A stretch of 64,000 bases of DNA from UBA4459 sp963776205 (lineage in GTDB: Bacteria > Bacteroidota > Bacteroidia > Bacteroidales > F082). Under the pieces are notes generated by a model, which searched no databases, was not told the DNA's origin, and was given only the letters and a program-made list of their open reading frames with translations. Below are positions 8,505 through 17,394 of this stretch, one piece after another (the first letter of the stretch is position 1; every line of letters begins with the position of its first letter). The DNA lies in the NCBI GenBank assembly GCA_963776205.1, contig CAVZLR010000003.1, forward strand, positions 124,001 through 188,000, given 5' to 3'. Both the position numbers and the translations under genes were made by a program.

Positions 8505-10917
8505 CAGGAGGGGTAAAATTAAACGGTAATGCATCCTTTTCAGAAACAGTATATCTTGGATAGAGTACAAACGGATCAACCAGAACCTGCTGGTTCGCAT
8601 CATAACGGTCAACCCTCACACCAATGTTAAATATCAGGTCTTTAAATGCAAACTGATCCTGGATATAACCTGCCATATAAATTGGCCTGAAAGCTCCTAT
8701 AGGCCTCGTGTACATTCCATTTTCATCCGTTTCAGTAAAGAAATCAGAAAAAGAAGGTTGCTCCGTTAATCTTTCTCCTGTGTAACTAAAACCAGAATAA
8801 TTAATGTATGATGAACCGTTGTTCCATAATTCATCGGGTGAGAATAGTGCAACGCTAAGATCATCTGCATTTAGTGTTGAGGTGTGAATCATACCATCCT
8901 TATCATAGTATTCAATCGTATTATTCAAAATGTCATAAGAATCAATTTCGATATAATCTAAACCGTCAACTGGTAAACCCATAGCAATCCTCAAGTTTTC
9001 ATCAAAAACTGTCTGAGAATTGGCATCGTATTTCCGTGGATAAAGAATCGTATCCACATGACCATCATAACTAATTACTTCAGGATTGTCAATGTCTAGC
9101 TGTTCGATATGAAAATTAGTTAATCCTCTCATCAGGTTCCATAAACCTGTCGGTCCATAATTAACAAAACTACTCACACGTTGCTCATATTGAAATCCTA
9201 GTTTGATAGCATGATTTTTTATATCGAGCGATGCATCAACCCTAATATTGTACTGGTCGTTGTTGTATATTCCGTATCCTGACTGATTGGTTCCGGGTGA
9301 TTGATACAGCGAATAAATAGCTTGTGGTGTACTGCCGTTTACTAATCCACCACCCAACATAATCTGGTCAAGGTTTTCATAATGGCCATCAGGATTTCCA
9401 TCATACACCGAGTAGTAGTTATTGGTATACTCAGCTACCAGAGGATTTGTATTTCTTGGATCCCATGTTACCAGGGTATCATAATTCCATGAATTTAACA
9501 ACCATACATTATCATAAAAAACACCATTAACAGTATCACTTCCTAACTCAAACGTTGGTGTTTTATAAGTTGTAAATTTTCCAATGTATCCATATTCGAA
9601 TAGATTGCTTTCATGATATGGGTCGCCAAACTCGCCTTTATCTTTTGTATAGTCAAATTGAATAGCATAGTAAAAATTCTTAAATGCTGATGAACTTTCA
9701 GAAGACCCAGGAAACCGCTGGCTGAATTTAACATACCCCCTGTAATTTGTATTGGTTTGAACCGTATTTTTATCATAGTTTGCCATGGTGGCGCCATAAC
9801 TATACAGGTTTCTGTCGTTATAAAAATAACTACCGCCAATAGTCAGGTTAATTGTTTCAGTAGTTCTGATATTGATATTTCCAATAACGTTATAACTTTC
9901 CCTTGAGGTATTGGGTGATGCTTTCACATTTCTTAAATCGTCGGCTCTTAAAAACTCGCCATTTAGATAAGTACCTGTTCCGGTACCGGAAGGCCTTAAT
10001 GGGTTTTGTTCAATACTGCTTAAAGCATCTTCTGTTGTTGTTCCATATCCAATTGGTGAAGGATTTCCATCTTGCTCAAATATTAGGTCACCGGCGATAA
10101 AGAAACCGAGCAAAGAGGTATTGTTTTTGTTTTTACCCTTGATTAATGGACCCATAACATTAAAACCTACACGGTTATATCCGAAGGGATCCAGAAATTG
10201 AGAAGATTCCAATTCAATTCCTGCCCCAAACTGACGGGCAGGGCCTTTTGTAGTTACGTTGATAATACCAGAGGTGGCATCACCATAACGGGCAGGAACA
10301 CCACCCAAAATAACGTCAACCTGTTCGATAGCAGATTGAGGTACACTTGAATTACCAATAACACGGATACCATCGATAAACGTAGCTGTTGCATCTGAAC
10401 GTGCACCACGAACACTACCTCTTTCACCATCCTGAGAAAATACACCTCCAACAGTAGTAGCTACTGAATTAGCATTTCTTTGCGGCATTTTGGCAATTTC
10501 TTCCGCGGTTACAGTGGCTCCACTGGCTGTTTGATCCTTATCGATCAGTGGCACTTTGTAATCTACTACTTCAACGGTTTCAAGTGTTTCAGCAGTTGCT
10601 TCCAGTTCAATGTCTAAAAATCGAATTCTGTCGGCACCCAATGTAACACCCTGGATTAATTTGGTCTTATATCCAACAAAAGTCGCTTTTACATCCACTT
10701 TTCCAGGAGGTAACGGTTTTATTACATAATTACCATCAAAGTCGGACGAAGTACCTCCCACTTGTGATCCTTTATTTTCAACTACTATGTTTGCAAAAGG
10801 AATGGGTTCTTTGGTATCTTGATCAACAACCTTTCCTTGCAATACAGCTTGCTGTGCGTGAAGCATTACACCGGTAAACAGAATAAAACCAATGGTGAGG
10901 AGTAAATTTCTTATCAT
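8470..10917 (-). CDS. TonB-dependent receptor, N-terminal part (frameshifted)
   Basis: Outer-membrane receptor that imports or handles a ligand with energy from TonB-ExbBD. In order: signal peptide (MIRNLLLTIGFILFTGVMLHA), a carboxypeptidase-regulatory-like domain (about residues 23-110, GKVVDQDTKEPIPFANIVV), a plug domain (about 120-225, with RGARSDATATFIDGIRV and VDVILGGVPARYGDATSG), then barrel strands. The correct sequence stops being receptor-like near 8505 and the frame runs into a stop at 8470. It begins a three-gene minus-strand unit with the 1448-residue secreted protein and the PorV-like protein. No SusD partner is present, so a role in glycan uptake is not supported; the ligand is unknown. 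Confidence 0.9.
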   Translation of the reverse strand: MIRNLLLTIGFILFTGVMLHAQQAVLQGKVVDQDTKEPIPFANIVVENKGSQVGGTSSDFDGNYVIKPLPPGKVDVKATFVGYKTKLIQGVTLGADRIRFLDIELEATAETLETVEVVDYKVPLIDKDQTASGATVTAEEIAKMPQRNANSVATTVGGVFSQDGERGSVRGARSDATATFIDGIRVIGNSSVPQSAIEQVDVILGGVPARYGDATSGIINVTTKGPARQFGAGIELESSQFLDPFGYNRVGFNVMGPLIKGKNKNNTSLLGFFIAGDLIFEQDGNPSPIGYGTTTEDALSSIEQNPLRPSGTGTGTYLNGEFLRADDLRNVKASPNTSRESYNVIGNINIRTTETINLTIGGSYFYNDRNLYSYGATMANYDKNTVQTNTNYRGYVKFSQRFPGSSESSSAFKNFYYAIQFDYTKDKGEFGDPYHESNLFEYGYIGKFTTYKTPTFELGSDTVNGVFYDNVWLLNSWNYDTLVTWDPRNTNPLVAEYTNNYYSVYDGNPDGHYENLDQIMLGGGLVNGSTPQAIYSLYQSPGTNQSGYGIYNNDQYNIRVDASLDIKNHAIKLGFQYEQRVSSFVNYGPTGLWNLMRGLTNFHIEQLDIDNPEVISYDGHVDTILYPRKYDANSQTVFDENLRIAMGLPVDGLDYIEIDSYDILNNTIEYYDKDGMIHTSTLNADDLSVALFSPDELWNNGSSYINYSGFSYTGERLTEQPSFSDFFTETDENGMYTRPIGAFRPIYMAGYIQDQFAFKDLIFNIGVRVDRYDANQQVLVDPFVLYPRYTVSEKDALPFNFTPPDEYWRRLCDLC

Positions 10918-11019
10918 ACCTGCAATTTTATGTTCATTGAATTCCTGCTCTCAAAAAGAGTTGGTAAATTTAACAAATAATTAGATTACCATTTAACATT
11001 TATTAACATCTATTTTCAA

Positions 11020-11472
11020 TCAAAAATATTTTGGTTTTAATATTTCTGAATAGATCACTGCTTTTTTTAAATCAAAATGCAATTTCCCTTTTTTTCTTCT
11101 TAGGCGTGATTTAGACTCTGGGATAGGATTTTGTTGCTCAAATAAAGTACTTTTTGTTAATGCATCATCAGCCTCTTCGTAGTTGCGTTCTTCGTATAAG
11201 TCGTCATAGGAGAATTTATTTTCCTCATAAGTTTCCGCTTCGGCTACTGCCTGTGGATTTTCAACTTCCGATTCATAAACTTCTTCATACTGCTGATTTT
11301 TTTCAGTAACTTCATCTAAAAGCGTTTCAAAAAAGCTTTTTTTCCTTTCACCAGTGGGTTGAGGTGACGATTTCTGCTTTCTCTTCTTTTGGCCCTGATA
11401 AATTGAAAAAGCTATCCAGACGATTCCAATCAGGATATAAAAAAAATCTTCGAATGATCCTTTAATCAACAT
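11020..11472 (-). CDS. Small membrane-anchored hypothetical protein
   Basis: I do not recognise this 150-residue protein. It has one N-terminal membrane segment (about residues 9-23, FFYILIGIVWIAFSIYQ). A basic stretch (KKRKQKSS) follows, marking a cytoplasmic side, then a long acidic Glu/Tyr-rich disordered region. A short basic C-terminus ends in LHFDLKKAVIYSEILKPKYF. This topology, a single helix with a soluble charged tail, occurs in many Bacteroidota proteins of unknown role. It is upstream of the TonB receptor on the same strand, 102 bases away. Confidence 0.6.
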   Translation of the reverse strand: MLIKGSFEDFFYILIGIVWIAFSIYQGQKKRKQKSSPQPTGERKKSFFETLLDEVTEKNQQYEEVYESEVENPQAVAEAETYEENKFSYDDLYEERNYEEADDALTKSTLFEQQNPIPESKSRLRRKKGKLHFDLKKAVIYSEILKPKYF

Positions 11473-11681
11473 ACTTTTTTCAATAATCGTGGTTTAGAGG
11501 CTAAAATAGAAATTAAATACATATGAAAGCATTAGTATTAACAAAGAAGTTTTGAATGCTCATATTGTTATTTATAAATACTGATTTAACTTATTGAAAA
11601 TTTGTTGTATAAAATAATTTTGAATGATTTTAAATTACTTTTTCTGAATATATTTTCCTGCCAAATAAATCTTTAAAAAAA

Positions 11682-11711
11682 TTTGAAGATTAAAAATAAT
11701 ATTTATCTTTG
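11682..11711 (+). promoter_or_regulatory. Promoter for tRNA-Asn
   Basis: TTTG at 11682-11685 and TATCTTTG at 11704-11711 are separated by 18 bases, a near-perfect Bacteroidota vegetative promoter. The mature tRNA begins 23 bases downstream of the -7 element. Confidence 0.75.
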
Positions 11712-11733
11712 CAGCCACTTTAAAAAAGCACAC

Positions 11734-11807
11734 TCCTCCTTAGCTCAGTCGGTTAGAGCATCTGACTGTTAATCAGAGGGTCCTTGGTTCGAGTCCAAGA
11801 GGGGGAG
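11734..11807 (+). tRNA. tRNA-Asn (anticodon GTT)
   Basis: A complete cloverleaf is visible. The acceptor arms TCCTCCT and AGGGGGA pair with one T-G pair; the D-arm is GCTC/GAGC; the anticodon stem TCTGA/TCAGA encloses the loop CTGTTAA with anticodon GTT; the T-arm is CTTGG-TTCGAGT-CCAAG. CCA is not fully encoded (the genome reads GCAAC after the stem). A perfect promoter precedes it and a terminator hairpin follows. Confidence 0.96.
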
Positions 11808-11818
11808 CAACATAATCA

Positions 11819-11851
11819 ACCACTTACAGAGACATTTGTAGGTGGTTTTTT
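11819..11851 (+). terminator. Terminator after tRNA-Asn
   Basis: The arms ACCACTTACA and TGTAGGTGGT form a 10-bp stem (one T-G pair) with an 8-nt loop, followed by TTTTTT. A similar sequence recurs near 13.9 kb and 17.6 kb. Just beyond it is a short direct repeat ACGCCAG-ATTT-ACGCCAG region with no recognised function. Confidence 0.75.
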
Positions 11852-11995
11852 ATTTCACGCCAGATTTACGCCAGAGATAAGATTGATTTGAGGTTTTTAT
11901 TTCGGATACAAACAAGATTAAATATTCCTGACATTAGTGCATATTGTGTCTGAAAATTTTCTCCCGCTTTAATAATCTATATCTTATGATTGATA

Positions 11996-13630
11996 TTAAT
12001 GTATTATAGAATACCTGTAATTATTTTTTTTGTCTCTAACTGGTAATATTATACCACCATCATTACTTTTAAACATAGGATCGCTGCCTAAAACTACATC
12101 CGGCAAAAAATCCAATGGTTCGCTGCAGGTTTTGTTTTCAAAATCAATTTTCACAACTCTCCCATAAGTAGTAAGTTCGTCTACTCTACTGAAATCAACG
12201 TGACCGCCTAAGTGTATATCCTTTTTAAAACCCTGTTGCATTCCCGGAGGTTGGGTTCTGTACAGCACAAATAATTGTCCGTTAGTTTCAACCATGTCTA
12301 TGGATTGTCCAATACCTTCCAATACTTCATAAACATAAAGTGCTTTCATTTTGGCGTCAGGGCTAATTTGATAAATAAAGTAATCCTTTGGAGATTGAGC
12401 AAATATCATTATATCTCCATTTTCTAAAGTAAAATACCATTGGTATGTAATATCTTTATATTTAAGCTTTGGTGTATTTCCTGAGGAAGCAACTGCAAAA
12501 TTCTGAAGTTCTTCCATTGATAACACTTCTTGTACAGCAATTTTACCACTTTCTATTTTTATGATTTGAAAATCAGTAGGGCTGCCAACATCAAACCTGT
12601 AATATCCATCGTGTTTGGCATTGATATTTCCAAAAATATAATTTGCATCTCCCGAACCATATATTCCGAAATTACCTCTTACCGACTTTGAGTCAAATGT
12701 TACGTTATCAATAAGATTTCCTTCGGCATCCATTGTTAAAAAGGTCATATAAGGTCTTCCTTTTGCCTGAGTTTTATTTAATTCCTTACTACTTGTGGGT
12801 GCATTGAGTGTTGAAACAAGGTATGATCTATTACCTTTGGCATCCCAACCTGTAGTTACAGTTCGAACGTTGTAATCCAGCGTATGCTCCTTAATATTGA
12901 AAAATGATTTTGTTTGACCGTCAAACTGACCTGTAACGAGGAAATTAGAGCCTTTAGGATTTTTTAAATCAACTCTAATATCCTTTCCAAGGAATGCAAT
13001 TACTGCATCCGTTTTGTAGTATCCAATGGTATTAGGTATCAAACCTTCCAGAATTGTATAACTTTTTTCCAAGTCATCTCCTGGCTTACTATGCGCTGCA
13101 AATATGTTAAGTCGCATATCAGATGTACTGGATTCCGTTTCTTTAAATCTGAAACCCTTCAATACCGGTGTGTACACTATCACATAGCCATATTGATCTG
13201 AATTAGTCTTATATATGGCCTGAAAACTTCCTTCTTGGATTTCAAGTTTGCCTAAAACACCATTTGCTGTAACAAGCCTTAAAACATTCATACCATTACC
13301 CGGAAATTTAACTTTGTTAGGATCAGGAATGGTGATATTATATTTCTTCTCAGATTCGGGACTTGCAACTTCACTTGAATTTTCAATTAATTCACCAGTG
13401 GTGTCAAGTGTAAATACATCAAAACCTAGTTCGCCTTTATTAAGGTCGTAAGCTACAAATGAACGTATATTTCCATCATTTGTATTTGTAGTTTCTACAT
13501 ACATACCTTTTTTCTCAGCCATTTTAGAAGCCGGTAATTCAACATTTCTAACTGTTAGCTTTTGTGCATTCACAGTAGCAAATATTAAAACTAATGATGA
13601 AAATAAGGTGTTCTTTATTACTTTTTTCAT
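11996..13630 (-). CDS. Secreted protein of unknown function (orphan)
   Basis: A 544-residue exported protein that I do not recognise. The start chosen is MKKVIKNTLFSSLVLIFATV (ATG at 13630), a good signal peptide ending ...VNAQ; a longer frame starts 24 bases earlier but only adds MEFNQKRA. The body is rich in beta-strand, with repeated short stretches of type GYVIVYTP, FFNIKEHTLDYNV and NYIFGNINAKHDGYY, which suggests a beta-propeller or similar repeat fold. No catalytic motif and no T9SS C-terminal domain is seen: it ends KNNYRYSIIH. It is alone between tRNA-Asn and a large non-coding stretch, with no strand-mate neighbours. Confidence 0.7.
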   Translation of the reverse strand: MKKVIKNTLFSSLVLIFATVNAQKLTVRNVELPASKMAEKKGMYVETTNTNDGNIRSFVAYDLNKGELGFDVFTLDTTGELIENSSEVASPESEKKYNITIPDPNKVKFPGNGMNVLRLVTANGVLGKLEIQEGSFQAIYKTNSDQYGYVIVYTPVLKGFRFKETESSTSDMRLNIFAAHSKPGDDLEKSYTILEGLIPNTIGYYKTDAVIAFLGKDIRVDLKNPKGSNFLVTGQFDGQTKSFFNIKEHTLDYNVRTVTTGWDAKGNRSYLVSTLNAPTSSKELNKTQAKGRPYMTFLTMDAEGNLIDNVTFDSKSVRGNFGIYGSGDANYIFGNINAKHDGYYRFDVGSPTDFQIIKIESGKIAVQEVLSMEELQNFAVASSGNTPKLKYKDITYQWYFTLENGDIMIFAQSPKDYFIYQISPDAKMKALYVYEVLEGIGQSIDMVETNGQLFVLYRTQPPGMQQGFKKDIHLGGHVDFSRVDELTTYGRVVKIDFENKTCSEPLDFLPDVVLGSDPMFKSNDGGIILPVRDKKNNYRYSIIH

Positions 13631-14147
13631 TGCTCTTTTTTGATTGAATTCCACAATATTAGCTAAAACAGGCTCTAATTTTGTTAAGAAAATGTTAAAT
13701 GTTATAATGATTCTAAATAATAAGTGAGCTTGAAAACAAGGTTAGTATTTTGACATAAAGTCAAACGTTCTGTTTTAATGTCATAAATATCACGACTTGA
13801 ATCCAGAATAAAAATTTAGATATTTCACAGATTAGAGGGGTAAAAATTCTTCATATGAGAATTTTTGCGAATTAAACCACTTGCAAGATAGGTTGTGAGT
13901 AGTTTTTTAATCCTACTCTATCCAATTTTAACTGATAATTCACATCTCAGGATATGAATTAAAACAATTCCCAAATCCTTTATTTCCGGGGTTTTTTATG
14001 ATGCTACATGTCTTTTTCATGGTAACAATTCTTATTCTGGCATAGTGTATGCATAAGTTAAAGTGATTTCAAAGCGAAATCGTTTGATCGTTAGCCTTTA
14101 TTGAAAAGACTCGACAAACATTTATGAATCACTAAATAGAAAGTATC
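13631..14147. other. Intergenic region between divergent genes
   Basis: About 517 bases without a credible gene, between the divergent starts of the orphan secreted protein and the His/Tyr-rich protein. It holds an inverted repeat at 13842-13866 (arms AAAAATTCT and AGAATTTTT, 7-nt spacer), a smaller one at 13897-13918 (GAGTAG/CTACTC) and a decayed copy of the tRNA-Asn downstream motif. No clear TAnnTTTG promoter was found for either gene. Confidence 0.5.
13834..13908 (+). repeat. Decayed copy 2 of the tRNA-Asn 3'-end plus terminator motif
   Basis: AGAGGGG at 13834-13840 resembles the tRNA 3' strand, and AACCACTT...TGT..GT.GTTTTTT (13875-13908) follows the terminator at 11818-11851. The two halves are separated by a 25-bp inverted repeat that is not in the tRNA copy. 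Similarity was judged by eye and is partial. Confidence 0.35.
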
Positions 14148-15473
14148 ATGAAAAATCTACAAAAAACAAAAGTTGCCAGTTTAATCATCGTATTCTTTTT
14201 TGGAATATTTGGACTTATGGCACAAGATGTTACAACCGTTAAAGCAATGAGCAATGATATCAGTAATAATTTAGATTTAGAAGCTGTTGCCTCTATTTTT
14301 GGTGATGCCAATGATTTAGAGGATTTCGAAAGACGATTGAATGATCCTGATTTACAAATATCTAATTTAGATCTTAACCTGGATGGTTATGTAGATTACC
14401 TGCGTGTAGTAGAAGTTTCAGAAGGTAATACCCATCTGATTGCTATTCAATCTGTACTTGGTGATGATTTATTTCAAGATGTAGCCACCATTGAAGTAGA
14501 AAAAGATCGTAATGGAAAAACATATGTTCAAGTGGTTGGAGATGTATATATGTATGGTCCCAATTATATCATCGAACCTGTATATGTGCGCATTCCCGTA
14601 TTTTTCAGCTTCTTCTGGCGACCTTACTACAGACCTTATTGCTCACCTTATTATTGGGGATATTACCCTGGCTATTTCAGCTACTGGCATCCTTATCACC
14701 CACACATATACAGAAGTCATGTGCATGTTCATGTAAACGTACATCATGTATATCATCACGTATCCTATCGCAGAAGTCATGTCGCTTCAGAATTACATAA
14801 TACACATAGGCGGAATGACTATGGTAAAAAATACCCCAGCAGATCATACGTGATGCGCAATAGAAGTACTCAAAATAATTCTACTCTTTCTTCACAAGGT
14901 TCTACAAAAAAAGCAACAATGGCTGCTGAGAGAAGTAGCACTGAAAAGTATACATCCAGGATTGATAACAGTAATTTACACGCTCAAAGAGGAACAAGCT
15001 ATTCTAAAAAAGATGAAATCAGCAAACCAAAAGCTAAGGTTACTCAAAACAGAAAAGCTACTTCCAATGTCAACGGAAGTAAAAAGTCTGTGGACAAAAA
15101 AGGTAAAATCTATACTGAAAGGATCAATCAAAAAGAAGTAAAATCTGGCGCAAATAAAACAAGAACCAGTGCTAAAGATATAGCTTCTAGCTCCAGGAAA
15201 CCTGTCTATACTAAAAAGTCATCTGAAAGAAAAAATGTGGCATCAGAGTCAAAAAGTGTCTCCACTGGTAAGCTAAAGGTAAACAACACAAAACAACGTT
15301 CATATAGCAGTAAGTCTAGCACTTCAAAAAGCTACGATTCAAAAAGCAGAAGTGCTACATCAGATCAAAAATCTTATGCGAATGCTTCCCATAGCAAAGA
15401 ACAACAAATTGCTTCTAAGAGTCATTCAAACCCTGGAGATAAAAGTAATAGAAGCAAAACAAGGGGCAACTGA
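14148..15473 (+). CDS. Secreted His/Tyr-rich protein, paralogue of the protein at 17.7-18.8 kb
   Basis: A 441-residue exported protein of unknown function. Signal peptide (VASLIIVFFFGIFGLMAQ). Residues about 40-145 form a globular domain with NLDLNLDGYVDYLRV and VQVVGDVYMYGPNYIIEPV; the same domain (NLDLNLDDKIDFIKV, LQIVGDKDLYGKNYVVEP) is in the protein at 17741-18793, so the two are paralogues. Then comes a Tyr/Pro/aromatic segment (YYRPYCSPYYWGYYPGYF), a His-rich stretch (SHVHVHVNVHHVYHH) and about 230 residues of Ser/Lys/Arg/Thr-rich, probably disordered sequence. The His-rich part could bind metal ions (inference). It may be periplasmic or surface-exposed; no anchor is evident. A strong terminator follows. 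Confidence 0.75.
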   Translation: MKNLQKTKVASLIIVFFFGIFGLMAQDVTTVKAMSNDISNNLDLEAVASIFGDANDLEDFERRLNDPDLQISNLDLNLDGYVDYLRVVEVSEGNTHLIAIQSVLGDDLFQDVATIEVEKDRNGKTYVQVVGDVYMYGPNYIIEPVYVRIPVFFSFFWRPYYRPYCSPYYWGYYPGYFSYWHPYHPHIYRSHVHVHVNVHHVYHHVSYRRSHVASELHNTHRRNDYGKKYPSRSYVMRNRSTQNNSTLSSQGSTKKATMAAERSSTEKYTSRIDNSNLHAQRGTSYSKKDEISKPKAKVTQNRKATSNVNGSKKSVDKKGKIYTERINQKEVKSGANKTRTSAKDIASSSRKPVYTKKSSERKNVASESKSVSTGKLKVNNTKQRSYSSKSSTSKSYDSKSRSATSDQKSYANASHSKEQQIASKSHSNPGDKSNRSKTRGN

Positions 15474-15490
15474 TTTGGTTATTTAATCGT

Positions 15491-15529
15491 ATTATAAAAA
15501 GCAGGGTGTTCACCCTGCTTTTTTATAAT
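15491..15529. terminator. Bidirectional terminator
   Basis: A perfect GCAGGGTG-TT-CACCCTGC hairpin (15501-15518) is flanked by A-rich and T-rich arms that extend the stem (ATTATAAAAA / TTTTTATAAT). It serves the plus-strand gene ending at 15473 and, as its mirror, the minus-strand gene ending at 15613. Confidence 0.85.
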
Positions 15530-15612
15530 ATCACCTTAATTTGTGTTTTTCAGCTATCATTAATTTATTATAGACTTCAAAATAAATTTTGAGAATTTAG
15601 ATACTATGCAAG

Positions 15613-17343
15613 TTACCAAATGATCAGTTTATTGGACAAAAAGAAACCTTCATCATTTTGAATCATAATAAAGTACTCCCCTGCAGTCAATCCACTTAGA
15701 TTTAATTTTATTATTTCTTTAAAAGTAGTGCATTGCTTTTTAACCGACTTACCATACAAATCATAAACATTAATTATAATCGCATTACTGTTTCCAAATT
15801 CCTCCGATGATATTTCAATATGAGTGATATCAACCGCAGGATTCGGAAATATTTTAAGGTGACCACTAGCTTTATTGGATTTACTTATCACGCCGTTGCT
15901 CGTTTCATTAATATTAATTTGGTATGTGTAATAGGGAGCTACAAAAGGCTTTGTAACGGTTTTACCTGAATTGGAAGTAGCCTCCAAATAATAATGGATT
16001 ATATCTGCATTATCCTCTCTTGGAATAAAAGCTCTATACTCATTATCAAAATCTAACAGCATAGGAACCCGATTAAACGGCCCGTCAGGGCTTTTCGAGT
16101 AGTATGTATATAATTCAAAAACACCACTCCTAGTCATTACATTTGCTTCGATTTCATATTCAGGTTTAGGTTGAACAGTATCACTATACCAGGCATGGTG
16201 AATCCAAATAGGGTCTATTGCAGCTACTGAATTTGTCAAACAATGTACTGCACCCCCTTCAACTACACCCCTTCTGCTATAAACAGGAATAATATTGTAA
16301 CCTGGCATTGCTTTTCTATATGTTTCTAAAGCAATACCATCGTAGGTTAAAACATCAAATTGAGGCACAAAAACTGAATTATTAACTATAATGGAGTTTG
16401 TATATGATGCGTATTGCGTATAGTACCACAATTTCAAAGAATCGTTTTTTTGAGAAGGTGGTGAGCTTATTCTATAAACTTTTAGTGGTCTTCCATATTG
16501 CGAAATCACTTGTTCTTGAAGATATGATAGAATATTAAGTAATAAAGCAGAGTCTTCCTCATAAGAATAAGGTTCAGATCCATACGTATAATTATCAGGA
16601 TGACGATCAGTTAATATTATTGTTTCTTCATTTACTAGTTTCATGTAATAATCACAATGGTTTAGATAATGAGGAATCTGATGAACTGTATCCAAACCGA
16701 ACTTAGTTTGGTATTCAGGTAGCATCGCATTATATCCAAAATCTATAATCCCCATTTTATTCCCATCTACCATATAGTTTCCACCATCAGATGCCAAACT
16801 ACTTGAAGCGTTTTCATTAAAAACTGTGTCTCCCAGGTGAAGATAATTTCTAATAATTGCTCCAGAGCCCCTATTGTCATCCTTAAATAAATATAGATAA
16901 AGGGAATCGACTTTATTTTTATAAACATTCATTGGTCCATGATCACGTGTCCATTTGGTCAGTCGATTGTAATTAGCTCTGCAACCAATAACGACATGGA
17001 ATTTTGGATCATGTATATCTATTCCGTATTTTAACTGCATTGTATCAAGGATACCTGAATGGTATTCAGGCCTGTCATTAGTATCAAGGATATAATATAT
17101 ATTTACTCCTTCTTGCATTAAGCCTTCAATTAATTCAACATAAAGACGATCCCATTCTTCAGCTATTTGCAAATCGATAGGTGCCGGATTTTCAATATAA
17201 AAATTTGGTTGATGCACAATCACTCCATCTGTCTCTTCCCACTCCGCCCATGGTCTTGGGTTTGTAATCTGGCCATTTGATTCATTGAACAATGGCCATA
17301 AATGCGTAGCAATAATCAGATAAAAAAGTATATCTCTATACAT
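15613..17343 (-). CDS. Secreted peptidylarginine deiminase-like protein with T9SS domain
   Basis: A member of the agmatine deiminase/Porphyromonas-type peptidylarginine deiminase family (PAD_porph), guanidine-group-modifying enzymes that convert arginine or agmatine groups to citrulline-type products. Counting from the ATG at 17343, the putative catalytic residues are all present: Asp134 in WTRDHGPM, His229 and Asp231 in NHCDYY, Asn316 in YTNS and Cys368 in GGAVHCLT. The order and spacing match those of P. gingivalis PPAD (D130, H236, D238, N297, C351, recalled). It has a signal peptide (ILFYLIIATHLWPLF), an Ig-like segment around residues 400-490, and a T9SS type A C-terminal domain (IFPNPAVDITHIEI ... 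LSGLTAGEYFIMIQ). A longer start 51 bases upstream is possible. Whether the substrate is peptide-bound arginine or a small guanidine compound cannot be told; export favours an extracellular target. Confidence 0.85.
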   Translation of the reverse strand: MYRDILFYLIIATHLWPLFNESNGQITNPRPWAEWEETDGVIVHQPNFYIENPAPIDLQIAEEWDRLYVELIEGLMQEGVNIYYILDTNDRPEYHSGILDTMQLKYGIDIHDPKFHVVIGCRANYNRLTKWTRDHGPMNVYKNKVDSLYLYLFKDDNRGSGAIIRNYLHLGDTVFNENASSSLASDGGNYMVDGNKMGIIDFGYNAMLPEYQTKFGLDTVHQIPHYLNHCDYYMKLVNEETIILTDRHPDNYTYGSEPYSYEEDSALLLNILSYLQEQVISQYGRPLKVYRISSPPSQKNDSLKLWYYTQYASYTNSIIVNNSVFVPQFDVLTYDGIALETYRKAMPGYNIIPVYSRRGVVEGGAVHCLTNSVAAIDPIWIHHAWYSDTVQPKPEYEIEANVMTRSGVFELYTYYSKSPDGPFNRVPMLLDFDNEYRAFIPREDNADIIHYYLEATSNSGKTVTKPFVAPYYTYQININETSNGVISKSNKASGHLKIFPNPAVDITHIEISSEEFGNSNAIIINVYDLYGKSVKKQCTTFKEIIKLNLSGLTAGEYFIMIQNDEGFFLSNKLIIW

Positions 17344-17394
17344 TTGAATGAAGATATAAGTTGCTAATTTCAAAAAAGGAATTTGCTTATCCAA

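Noticed and set aside
8331..8516. Plus-strand frame at the TonB receptor frameshift
   Set aside because: Antisense to receptor sequence; the break is explained by one indel.
11850..11875. Short direct repeat ACGCCAG after tRNA-Asn, which could be the 3' end of an integrase gene (a minus-strand tail SGVNLA)
   Set aside because: Only six codons, no upstream frame; too little to claim an integrase or att site on its own.
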